From Prevotellaceae bacterium (GTDB lineage Bacteria; Bacteroidota; Bacteroidia; Bacteroidales; UBA932): 6,737 bases of DNA. Positions 1 through 6,737 of this stretch are shown here, piece after piece. Under the pieces are notes generated by a model. That model saw only the letters and a list, made by a program, of their open reading frames with translations, made no database searches and was not told the DNA's origin. The stretch's first letter is position 1. Each line of letters begins with the position of its first letter. A program made the position numbers and the translations under genes. The stretch covers positions 1 to 6,737 of the forward strand of contig JAITMY010000029.1 in assembly GCA_031290755.1 (NCBI GenBank), in the 5' to 3' direction.

Positions 1-2
1 CG

Positions 3-370
<368 letters not shown>

Positions 371-384
371 AAGAATGAAGAATG
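371..384. repeat. Second heptamer flavour, AAGAATG x2
   Basis: Two perfect copies of AAGAATG follow the AATAGTG array directly and in the same 7-bp register (371-377 and 378-384). The two units differ at two positions (AATAGTG versus AAGAATG), so this is probably a diverged edge of the same array. The ATG at 375-377, the first possible start of the SusC-like frame, lies across the first of these units. Confidence 0.85.
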
Positions 385-394
385 TAACTAAAAC

Positions 395-404
395 AAACAA
401 AACT
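395..404 (+). promoter_or_regulatory. A-rich translation leader before the SusC-like start
   Basis: AAACAAAAC at 395-403 sits one base before the ATG at 405. The identical 9-mer occurs at 5627-5635, three bases before the M28 peptidase start. There is no Shine-Dalgarno sequence. A-rich leaders without Shine-Dalgarno sites are normal in Bacteroidota, so this favours the ATG at 405 over the earlier in-frame ATG at 375. I found no match to the Bacteroidota promoter consensus (TTTG, then TAnnTTTG) in 294-404; the promoter may lie inside the upstream gene, or transcription may read through from it. Confidence 0.5.
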
Positions 405-3400
405 ATGAAAAAGGAATTAGGAATTATCCAGACAGCCCTACCTGCGTATCGTTCGCACAAGGTGGTGGTGGTGGCAGCTTTGGCTGTGTTGCTTTCGGTT
501 TCGTCGGCGTTTGCCGAGCGGATAGAAGGCGTGGTGGTGGACGAAAGGACGCAGAAGCCTATTGTGGGCGCGGTGGTGAAGGTGGGGAGTAGCGGCGTGG
601 CCAGCGATGCCAGCGGTAAGTTTGTGGTCAACGCTCCGTCGTTGCCTGCGGCGATTAGCGTTGCGATTGTGGGCTACAAGACGCAGGAGATTGACGTGTA
701 CGAGTACACGGAACCCATCACCATCTTCCTGCGCGAGGACTTCAACTACCTCAACGCGGTGGTGGTGGTGGGCTACGGCACGCAGGCGCGGCGCGAGCTG
801 ACGGGGTCGGTGGCCTCGGTGTCGCCCATTGCGCTGTCGCAGCAAACGCTGTCGTTCGATAAGGCGCTGGGCGGCGCCGTGGCGGGGCTGAACGTAACCC
901 AAAGTTCGGGCGCTCCGGGGGCTACGTCCACCATCCGCATTCGCGGCAGCAACTCGATTGCTGGCGGCAACGAGCCGCTGTACGTGGTGGACGGCTACGT
1001 GCTGTACAACGACAACAGCATCACGCGCACCGGCGTGGGCGGCACCACCAGCGGCGTGGGCGGCAGCGGGGCATCGTCCGGCACGATTGATGGCGGGCTG
1101 AACCCCCTCACGAGCATCAACTCGGCCGATATTGAGAGCATCGACGTGCTCAAGGACGTGTCGGCAACGGCCATCTACGGCTCGCGAGGCGCTAACGGCG
1201 TGATTATCGTTACCACCAAAAAGGGCAAGCGCAGCGGAAGCAGCATCAGCTACCAAGGCTCGTTTGGCGTGTCGCAAATCAACCGGACGCTGGACTTGCT
1301 CAACGCCGACCAGTGGGCCAGCCTCTACTCCGAGCTGCATAGCGGAGCTGACCCCTACGGCGCGACGCAACCCTACGACGCCACCAAGCTGCTGCCGCGG
1401 GGCCAAGACGCGGACTGGCAGGATGCGGTGCTGCAAACGGGCACGAGGCAGTCGCACCAGGTGTCGGTGAACGGCGGAGGAGCGGACTACCGCTACCTGC
1501 TGTCGGGCAACTACAGCAACGAGAAGGGCATTGTGGGCAACACCGGCCTCACCCGCTACATCACCCGCGTGAACTACGACAAGGACGTGCTCAAGAAGCT
1601 GAACGTGGGCACCAACATCACCCTCGGTCGCACCGTGCAGCAGGGCGTAACCAACCAGAGCGGCGACGCCAGCACGTTCGACTACACGCTGCGCATCCCG
1701 CCCCTGGTGCCCATCTACGACAACACGCGCGACGACGGCTACAACTACTACAACCCGTTTGACGCAAGCGACTACCGCATTGGCGACCAGTCGGCCAATC
1801 CGGTGTCGGACTTGTACAAGTCGACGGTCGAAACGCGCAACATCTCGGCCTTGGGCAACATCTACGCGCAGTACGCCATCCTGCCCCAGCTCGTGGCGAA
1901 GGTGAACGCGGGCGCCAACATCAACCACGTTACGCAGAACTACTACGCGCCTTCGACTTCGGCCAAGGGCTTGCTCGTGAACGGCTATGCGGCGGTGGGC
2001 AACAAGGACTACCTGTCGAGCTTGCTGGAGTTCACGCTCAACTACAAGGAGGTGTTTGCCGATAAGCACGCGCTGGAGCTGCTGGCGGGCTACACCACCG
2101 AGCATACGGAGGTGGAGTACGCGACAGTTGCCGCCAGCGGCTTCAACAACGAGGCGCTGACCTACCACAGCCTGCAGAGCGGCGACACGAGGTCGGGCTC
2201 CATTTCGGGCGGCGCCATCTCCAACCTCAACTCGGCCTTCGGCAGGCTCAACTACTCGCTGCTGGGGCGCTACAACCTCACGGCTACCTTCCGTGCCGAC
2301 GGCTCGTCGCGCTTCCCCAAGGGGCACCACTGGGGCTTTTTCCCCTCGGTGGGTCTGTCGTGGAACGTGGACGGTGAGCCGTTCTTCGACACCAAAATCT
2401 TTAACGCCCTCAAGCTGCGAGCCAGCGCCGGACAGGTGGGCAACCAGGAGATTGGCGACTACCTCTACGCCCGCCTCTACACGCCCCGCAACTACTCGTT
2501 TGGCGGCCAAATCGTAACCGGATACACGGGCACCAACTTTGGCAACGGCGAGCTGAGGTGGGAAACCACCACGCAGTACAACATCGGCATAGACGCCGGC
2601 TTGTGGAACGAGCGCTTGAGCTTTGTCATCGACGCCTACTACAAGCGCACCACCGACCTGCTGGTGAACCTGCCCGTGGAGCGCACCAGCGGTATGCGCA
2701 ACAAGACCATCAACATCGGCGACCTTAGCAACAAGGGCTTGGAGTTTAGCCTCAACGCTCACGTTGTCGACACCAAGAAGCTGCAGTGGGACGTGCTGGC
2801 CAACATTGCCACCAACGTGAACCGCATAGAGAAGCTTGGCGTCAGCTCGTTTGTGGCTACGGGCGCCTCGGCCAGCTCCATCCTCGTGAAGGAGGGCGAG
2901 GCGCTGGGCACGTTCTACGGCTACGAGTTCGACGGCCTGGTGCAGGCAGGGCAGGAGAGCACCACGCCTGTGCCCACCTGGGCACCGGCGGTACAGGCTG
3001 GCGACCCCAAGTTTGTGAACCACGGCGGCGCATCCAACCTGATAGACGAGGACGACAGGATTGCCCTGGGCAGCGTGCAGCCCAAGTTCACCTACGGCTT
3101 CGCTACGCGGGCGGCCTACAGCGGCTTCGACCTGTCGCTATCGTTTCAGGGCAGCGAGGGCAACTACCTCTACAACGCGCTACGGCATAAGCTGGAGACG
3201 CCCTCGCTCAGCATGAACGGCTCGGCCGTATTGGCCAACCGCTGGACGCCAGCCAACACCAACACCGACGTGCCCCGCGCCATCCCCACGCCCTACGTAA
3301 CCTTAGACAGCCGCTACATCGAGGACGCCTCGTACTTGCGCCTCAAAGATATAACCCTTGGCTATACCTTGCCGGCTAAGCTCATTCCGCGCACCAGCAT

Positions 3401-3572
3401 CCGCATCTTTGTGTCGGCACAAAACCTGCTCACCTTCACCGGCTACACGGGCTACGACCCCGAGGCCTCGCGCAACGGCGGCGACGAAACCAACGGGCTG
3501 CTGCAAGGCATCGACCTGGGCGCATACCCGACGGCAAAGACTTTCATTGCCGGACTAAGCATCTCCTTTTAA
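405..3572 (+). CDS. SusC/RagA-family TonB-linked outer-membrane transporter
   Basis: This protein of 1055 residues from the ATG at 405 imports an oligomeric nutrient through the outer membrane with energy from TonB/ExbBD, together with its SusD partner. In order: signal peptide 1-37 (hydrophobic VVVVAALAVLL, cleavage after AFA); a carboxypeptidase-D regulatory-like beta-sandwich, about 38-112; the SusC-type TonB-box region VVVVGYGTQ (119-127); a plug with IRIRGSNSI (about 177-185), PLYVVDGYVL (191-200) and the family signature IESIDVLKD...AIYGSRGANGVIIVTTK (about 243-272); then a long beta-barrel ending in aromatic-terminal GLSISF. Length and domain order are normal for SusC. A Gly/Ser/Thr-rich stretch (209-231) sits in the plug. 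An in-frame ATG at 375 would add ten residues; I prefer 405 because of its A-rich leader and because 375 lies in the heptamer repeat. SusD follows after 30 nt, so they form one operon. The substrate is not predictable; no sigma/anti-sigma or hybrid sensor regulator is in view. Confidence 0.96.
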   Translation: MKKELGIIQTALPAYRSHKVVVVAALAVLLSVSSAFAERIEGVVVDERTQKPIVGAVVKVGSSGVASDASGKFVVNAPSLPAAISVAIVGYKTQEIDVYEYTEPITIFLREDFNYLNAVVVVGYGTQARRELTGSVASVSPIALSQQTLSFDKALGGAVAGLNVTQSSGAPGATSTIRIRGSNSIAGGNEPLYVVDGYVLYNDNSITRTGVGGTTSGVGGSGASSGTIDGGLNPLTSINSADIESIDVLKDVSATAIYGSRGANGVIIVTTKKGKRSGSSISYQGSFGVSQINRTLDLLNADQWASLYSELHSGADPYGATQPYDATKLLPRGQDADWQDAVLQTGTRQSHQVSVNGGGADYRYLLSGNYSNEKGIVGNTGLTRYITRVNYDKDVLKKLNVGTNITLGRTVQQGVTNQSGDASTFDYTLRIPPLVPIYDNTRDDGYNYYNPFDASDYRIGDQSANPVSDLYKSTVETRNISALGNIYAQYAILPQLVAKVNAGANINHVTQNYYAPSTSAKGLLVNGYAAVGNKDYLSSLLEFTLNYKEVFADKHALELLAGYTTEHTEVEYATVAASGFNNEALTYHSLQSGDTRSGSISGGAISNLNSAFGRLNYSLLGRYNLTATFRADGSSRFPKGHHWGFFPSVGLSWNVDGEPFFDTKIFNALKLRASAGQVGNQEIGDYLYARLYTPRNYSFGGQIVTGYTGTNFGNGELRWETTTQYNIGIDAGLWNERLSFVIDAYYKRTTDLLVNLPVERTSGMRNKTINIGDLSNKGLEFSLNAHVVDTKKLQWDVLANIATNVNRIEKLGVSSFVATGASASSILVKEGEALGTFYGYEFDGLVQAGQESTTPVPTWAPAVQAGDPKFVNHGGASNLIDEDDRIALGSVQPKFTYGFATRAAYSGFDLSLSFQGSEGNYLYNALRHKLETPSLSMNGSAVLANRWTPANTNTDVPRAIPTPYVTLDSRYIEDASYLRLKDITLGYTLPAKLIPRTSIRIFVSAQNLLTFTGYTGYDPEASRNGGDETNGLLQGIDLGAYPTAKTFIAGLSISF

Positions 3573-3602
3573 TCAATAAACTTACCAAATACAATAATCA
3601 AC

Positions 3603-5327
3603 ATGAAAAAGAACCTTTTTTCTGCTTTAGCTTTGGGTGCGGTGCTAAGCCTTGCTTCGTGCAACAACTTAGACCTCGACCCTCTTGATAGCCTTGACCA
3701 GGAGCTGTTTTTCGGCTCTGACCAGGATGCTATTCTTGCCATCAATGGCGTTTATGCGGCTCTCGTGGAGTCCGAAAGCGTGGTGGTTGCGTGGTGCGTG
3801 GGGCTTGGCTCCGACGAGGCGCAAAACGGTGAATCGAACGGCGACGGCTCGGGTGCAGAGCTGTCGGCCATGCAGTTCAACCCCGGAACGGCGCAGCACA
3901 TCTACTGGGTGTGGGGCGACCACTACTACGGCATTGCCAACGCAACTGCCCTCATCGACAAGCTCAACGACCCCGCCACGCCGGTGTCGGACGCGATACG
4001 CAAGCGCGTGCGGGGCGAGGCCGAGTTCCTGCGAGCCTACTACTACCATGCCCCCGTGCAAATATTTGGCGACGTGCCGCTGGTTATCCAGTCGGGCTAC
4101 AACGCTGGCGTGGGCGTGGAGCGCGACGACGTGCACAAGGTGTATGCCCAAATCGTGAAGGACTTGGAGGATGCCGCCACCGACCTGGCCGAATACCCCG
4201 ACAACGATGCCTACGGATTAAGCGACAAGGGGCGCGTTACGCAAGGCTCCGCCTACGGCCAGCTGGCGAAGGTGTACCTGGTGTGGGCACAAACGGAGGG
4301 CGCTACCGACGTGGACGGCAAGTATGCCAAAGCCATTGAGTATGCCGATAAGGTTGTCGGCTACTCGCTGGAGGCGAAGTTTCACTCCAACTGGGAAAAG
4401 GATAACCGCTACGGTAAGGAAACGCTGTTTGCCGCCAACTACGTGCTCTCACAGGAGAGCTTTGGCGACGGCGGAAACCACCTTACGCACTGCGCCTTCT
4501 CCTCCGGCTTCAGCCAGCAAACGCCGCACGTGGTGCTCTCCGACCGCACCTACTACGACCGCTTCGACAACCGCGACCAGCGCAAGGAGGCGACCTTCCT
4601 CTCGCACGCCATCAACCCCGAAACCAACCAGGACTTCGTCTTCGACATGCCGCGCTACGCCAAGAACATCGACCTTGACGAGCCGCTCACCAGCTCCAAA
4701 AGCAGGGAGCTGCAGGCGCCCATCTTGCGCTACGCCGAGGTGCTGCTAACGAAGGCTGAGGCCGAAATTGAGCGCAGCGGCGGAAACCTCAGCAACGCGC
4801 GGGATGCCATCAACGAGGTGCGCCGCCGCGCCTACCGGGTGGACATCTACGCCGACCCTGCTAACCCCAACGGCCTCACCATTGCCGATGCGGATATTCC
4901 GGCCACCGCCACCCAAGCCGAGCTGCGCAAAGCCCTCCGCCGCGAGCGCCTCTACGAGCTTACCTACGAGCAAAACCGCTGGTTCGACCTCGTGCGCTGG
5001 AAGGTGCTGGTGAAAACGGTGAAGCGCGTGGCGAAGCACAACGCCGATGGCTATACCACTGCCTCCAACTACGCCAGCGCCCAACAGAACGTGGCGAAAA
5101 AGAGCAACGTGTCGTCCAAGAACTACCGCTTCCCCATCCCCCAGTCGCAGCGCAACCTCAACAGCAAGCTCACGCAGAACTGGGGGTATGAAGGCTCCAC
5201 TGCTGCTACTCCGCCTTATGCGGATGCGAGCTATGAGGGCGGGGCGGATAATAATGATGGGTGGACGGATGCGGAGATTGATGTCTTGTACAATAATATA
5301 TCTTTGGTGGTGACGCATTCGCATTGA
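3603..5327 (+). CDS. SusD/RagB-family nutrient-binding outer-membrane lipoprotein
   Basis: This is the surface lipoprotein that caps the SusC-like transporter and captures substrate. The 574 residues start with a lipoprotein signal peptide whose lipobox is LASC (Cys20). The next residues, NNLDLD, contain acids, loosely like the Bacteroidota surface-export signal. SusD hallmarks follow: RGEAEFLRAYYYHAPVQIFG then DVPLV (137-161, helix of the TPR-like core), RYAEVLLTKAEAEIE (376-390), RRERLYELTYEQNRWFDLV (446-464) and the closing PIPQSQRNLNSKLTQNWGY (511-529). Most SusD proteins end soon after that last motif. This one continues for 45 residues (530-574), a tail rich in Asp, Asn, Ala and Gly with different codon use: all Asp and Asn codons end in T, whereas the preceding hundred codons favour C. 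The gene lies 30 nt after the SusC-like stop, with an AT-rich leader (CAATAATCAAC) before the ATG. The ligand, glycan or peptide, cannot be told from the sequence. Confidence 0.95.
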   Translation: MKKNLFSALALGAVLSLASCNNLDLDPLDSLDQELFFGSDQDAILAINGVYAALVESESVVVAWCVGLGSDEAQNGESNGDGSGAELSAMQFNPGTAQHIYWVWGDHYYGIANATALIDKLNDPATPVSDAIRKRVRGEAEFLRAYYYHAPVQIFGDVPLVIQSGYNAGVGVERDDVHKVYAQIVKDLEDAATDLAEYPDNDAYGLSDKGRVTQGSAYGQLAKVYLVWAQTEGATDVDGKYAKAIEYADKVVGYSLEAKFHSNWEKDNRYGKETLFAANYVLSQESFGDGGNHLTHCAFSSGFSQQTPHVVLSDRTYYDRFDNRDQRKEATFLSHAINPETNQDFVFDMPRYAKNIDLDEPLTSSKSRELQAPILRYAEVLLTKAEAEIERSGGNLSNARDAINEVRRRAYRVDIYADPANPNGLTIADADIPATATQAELRKALRRERLYELTYEQNRWFDLVRWKVLVKTVKRVAKHNADGYTTASNYASAQQNVAKKSNVSSKNYRFPIPQSQRNLNSKLTQNWGYEGSTAATPPYADASYEGGADNNDGWTDAEIDVLYNNISLVVTHSH

Positions 5328-5334
5328 TGGATGC

Positions 5335-5372
5335 CCCGTTGGTTCGACTTCGCTCACCAACCGCGCGACGGG
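5335..5372. repeat. Bulged hairpin containing a TTCGACTTCGCTCA motif
   Basis: CCCG (5335-5338) can pair with CGGG (5369-5372), and TTGGT (5339-5343) with ACCAA (5356-5360), leaving an 8-nt bulge and a 12-nt apical segment TCGACTTCGCTC. From memory, the TTCGACTTCGCTCA core resembles short dispersed palindromic repeats seen between genes in many bacteria; I could not check this. It lies 7 nt after the susD stop. Confidence 0.6.
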
Positions 5373-5379
5373 TTGCCGT

Positions 5380-5393
5380 CCGCTTGTCAGCGG
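5380..5393. repeat. Small perfect hairpin, 5-bp stem
   Basis: CCGCT (5380-5384) and AGCGG (5389-5393) pair around the tetraloop TGTC. It sits between two larger palindromes, is not followed by a T tract, and is short enough that it could be incidental. Confidence 0.45.
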
Positions 5394-5397
5394 TTAT

Positions 5398-5426
5398 CGT
5401 CATTGCGGGTCAAGCCCGCAATGACG
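5398..5426. repeat. Perfect 12-bp inverted repeat with 5-nt loop
   Basis: CGTCATTGCGGG (5398-5409) and CCCGCAATGACG (5415-5426) are exact reverse complements around TCAAG. This is the strongest hairpin in the window and will not be chance. The next bases (GCGAGCGGGG) contain no T run, so it is not a textbook intrinsic terminator. Its form (short, palindromic, intergenic, beside other palindromes) fits a dispersed REP-like or MITE-like repeat. It could also protect the 3' end of the susCD transcript or act as a bidirectional terminator. Confidence 0.85.
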
Positions 5427-5431
5427 GCGAG

Positions 5432-5451
5432 CGGGGAAATCCCGTAGGGAT
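5432..5451. repeat. Overlapping alternative hairpins around AATCCCGTAGGGAT
   Basis: Two mutually exclusive pairings share the CCC segment. CGGG (5432-5435) pairs with CCCG (5441-5444) around GAAAT, or ATCCC (5439-5443) pairs with GGGAT (5447-5451) around GTA. It starts 5 nt after the 12-bp palindrome and is probably part of the same repeat unit. Confidence 0.5.
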
Positions 5452-5486
5452 GGCAGTATGGTAGAAATGGTAACCTGTCGCAGTCT

Positions 5487-5539
5487 TGCGCACGGAGCAC
5501 AGGCCTCATTCGGGGAACGCCCTACACCCGTGCGCACGG
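5487..5539. repeat. 9-bp inverted repeat whose right arm lies in a 12-bp palindrome
   Basis: TGCGCACGG (5487-5495) is the reverse complement of CCGTGCGCA (5528-5536), giving a 9-bp stem around a 32-nt loop. The right arm lies within the perfect palindrome CCGTGCGCACGG (5528-5539), so TGCGCACGG also occurs as a direct repeat (5487-5495 and 5531-5539). Possible readings are a structured RNA element, a dimeric regulator site, or part of a repeat element. It lies about 100 nt before the peptidase start. Confidence 0.6.
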
Positions 5540-5626
5540 CAGAACGCTTGGAATAGCACCTCCAAAAAGATAGCATCATCTTAAACTATCGTGTAAAGAA
5601 GAATTGATCATTGACTAACAACAAAA

Positions 5627-5638
5627 AAACAAAACATC
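5627..5638 (+). promoter_or_regulatory. A-rich translation leader before the M28 peptidase start
   Basis: AAACAAAAC (5627-5635) precedes the ATG at 5639 by three bases and is identical to the leader before the SusC-like gene. No Shine-Dalgarno sequence is present, as is usual for the phylum. It supports the start at 5639, where the encoded protein begins with a good signal peptide. Confidence 0.5.
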
Positions 5639-6697
5639 ATGCGTATCTATTTTATTTCTTTCGTACTGTGCATGCTTGCCGCGGCAGCCTCTGCACAAAA
5701 GGCGGCGCCCAACGTAGGCAAGCCCGCCGACTTGTCCGCCATCAACCGGCGCGGCATAGAAGCCCACCTGTCCTTCCTTGCCAGCGATGCCCTCGAAGGG
5801 CGACAGGCCGGCCAGCGCGGCGGACGTGTGGCAGCAGAGTACATCAAAGCCGTGCTCTCGGAGGCAGGCATAAGCCCCTTCTACGACAGCTACCTTCAGC
5901 CCTTCGAGGCCTACAGCCCGGCACGCGAAAAGGGCAAGGAGTTTCAGGTGCAGCCCGACTCGGTTGCCCGCTACAAGCAGGCACGCTACCACCGCCGCCT
6001 GCCCTTGCAGAACGTCATTGGCTACATCGAAGGTCAGCGCAAGGACGAGTACGTGCTTATCGGTGCGCACTACGACCACTTAGGCGTTGACCCGCTGCTG
6101 GTGGGCGACCAAATCTACAACGGGGCTGACGATAACGCCGCAAGCGTTGCTGTCGTGTTGCAAGTGGCCAAAGCCATTGCAGCCGCTGGCAAAAAGCCGT
6201 TGCGAAGCATCATCTTTGCCCTATGGGACGGCGAGGAGGTTAACTACTTAGGCTCGGAGTATTTCGCCGCATCGTTTGCCCCGCCCGCTGCCGCCATCAA
6301 AGCCTACATCAACCTCGACATGGTGGGTCGCGAGGGCGCGTTGCCCACGTTCTACCCCAAGTTTGTGCTCCCGCCCGAAGCCTCGCAGCCCTTTGCCCAC
6401 GACAGCAAGGTGTACGTGCTGCACTCCGACAGCTTGGCCAGATTTGCCCGTCGCCTACCCGATGAAATAGCTGCGCAAAAGCTCAACCTTACCCCACAGT
6501 ACGGCCTCATCATCCCCGCCTCGCACGGCAGCGACGACCTCTCGTTCACGCAGCGCGGCATACCAGCACTGTGGTTCTTCACCGGCCTCCACCCCGACTA
6601 CCACACGCCCGCCGACGACCTCAGCGGCATCAATTGGGACAAGCTGGTGGGTATAGCGCGGCTAACGCAGTTCAGCTTGTGGGAGCTGGCAAACTAA
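5639..6697 (+). CDS. Secreted M28-family zinc metallopeptidase (probable aminopeptidase)
   Basis: This exported peptidase of 352 residues has a signal peptide (residues 1-19, hydrophobic FISFVLCMLAAAA, cleavage at ASA|Q). An N-terminal segment typical of the family follows, HLSFLASDALEGRQAG (43-58) and AAEYI (65-69). All metal and catalytic motifs of the co-catalytic di-zinc M28 fold are present in order: GAHYDHLG with His144, NGADDNA with the bridging Asp164, WDGEE with general base Glu199 and ligand Glu200, NLDMVGR with Asp227, and DYHTPADD with His322. These assignments follow the Aeromonas aminopeptidase pattern. No PA domain or C-terminal sorting domain is seen. By family it would remove N-terminal residues from peptides in the periplasm or outside the cell; exact specificity is not predictable. 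The related glutaminyl cyclases look less likely given the intact DGEE motif. It shares strand with the susCD pair but lies 311 nt downstream beyond several hairpins, so it probably has its own promoter. Confidence 0.93.
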   Translation: MRIYFISFVLCMLAAAASAQKAAPNVGKPADLSAINRRGIEAHLSFLASDALEGRQAGQRGGRVAAEYIKAVLSEAGISPFYDSYLQPFEAYSPAREKGKEFQVQPDSVARYKQARYHRRLPLQNVIGYIEGQRKDEYVLIGAHYDHLGVDPLLVGDQIYNGADDNAASVAVVLQVAKAIAAAGKKPLRSIIFALWDGEEVNYLGSEYFAASFAPPAAAIKAYINLDMVGREGALPTFYPKFVLPPEASQPFAHDSKVYVLHSDSLARFARRLPDEIAAQKLNLTPQYGLIIPASHGSDDLSFTQRGIPALWFFTGLHPDYHTPADDLSGINWDKLVGIARLTQFSLWELAN

Positions 6698-6737
6698 ATA
6701 CAATTAGGCCAAAGTCCCTTGCCACACGCCAGCAGGC

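Larger units (their letters stand above)
5328..5638. other. Palindrome-rich intergenic region, no gene
   Basis: This 311-nt gap separates the SusD-like gene from the M28 peptidase gene. Its first 125 bases hold several adjacent hairpins and its middle a 9-bp inverted repeat, annotated separately. Short open frames crossing it on either strand lack initiation signals and recognisable protein sequence. No hairpin is followed by a T tract, so I cannot call a canonical terminator for the susCD operon, though the strong hairpins could still end or stabilise its transcript. Bases from about 5560 to 5638 are AT-rich and probably hold the promoter and leader of the peptidase gene, but no clear TTTG / TAnnTTTG promoter is visible there. 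Confidence 0.8.

Noticed and set aside
438..3023. Stop-free frame of 861 codons antisense to the SusC-like gene
   Set aside because: It is in exact codon register with susC, so its openness only means that susC avoids TTA, CTA and TCA codons here. The translation is rich in Val, Ala, Arg and His with no recognisable domain, while the sense strand is an unmistakable SusC.
5235..5285. EF-hand or dockerin-like calcium loop in the SusD tail (ADNNDGWTDAEID)
   Set aside because: When the DG is placed at positions 5-6 of the loop, position 1 is Ala rather than Asp and position 12 is Ile rather than Glu, so the required calcium ligands are missing.
5206..5403. Reverse-strand frame crossing the SusD end and the hairpins
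   Set aside because: It overlaps the real SusD coding sequence and palindromic DNA, has a composition expected of a shadow frame, and has no leader of the kind seen before real genes here.
5398..5426. Canonical Rho-independent terminator for the susCD operon
   Set aside because: The stem is strong, but the following bases are GC-rich with no T tract on either side, so I annotate it as a palindromic repeat and leave a termination role open.
5611..6090. Alternative + strand frame overlapping the peptidase start
   Set aside because: It is out of frame with the M28 gene, whose motifs are all intact, and its translation is Arg/Pro-rich with no signal peptide or domain.

Overview
The window reads as chromosomal DNA from a Bacteroidota bacterium, probably of the order Bacteroidales and with fairly high GC in its coding regions. 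The support is an adjacent SusC-like TonB-dependent transporter and SusD-like surface lipoprotein, A-rich leaders in place of Shine-Dalgarno sites before the genes, and 7-bp tandem repeats and palindromic intergenic repeats of a kind common in this phylum. All four genes lie on the + strand. Genus cannot be assigned from this sequence.

Layout: (1) 3-305 is the C-terminal end of a gene running in from the left edge, most likely a PstS-like phosphate-binding protein. (2) 294-384 is a heptanucleotide tandem array. It starts inside the last codons of gene 1, supplies its stop codon, and runs up to the start of the next gene. (3) 405-3572 encodes a SusC-like outer-membrane transporter with signal peptide, carboxypeptidase-D-like domain, TonB-box region, plug and barrel. 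(4) 3603-5327 encodes its SusD-like lipoprotein partner, 30 nt downstream and surely in the same operon; it carries an unusual 45-residue tail with different codon use. (5) 5328-5638 is a 311-nt gap packed with palindromes, including a perfect 12-bp stem with a 5-nt loop, and no credible gene. (6) 5639-6697 encodes a secreted M28-family zinc peptidase with all metal-binding motifs intact. (7) 6698-6737 holds nothing I can identify.

The SusC/SusD proteins should form a lidded outer-membrane importer for an oligomeric nutrient. No glycan-degrading enzyme is in view, and the only neighbouring enzyme is an exported peptidase, so a peptide substrate is possible. The palindrome-rich gap makes co-transcription of the peptidase uncertain. 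I see no convincing new multi-gene system. The parts most worth following up are the heptamer array between gene 1 and the transporter, the SusD tail, and the palindrome cluster.
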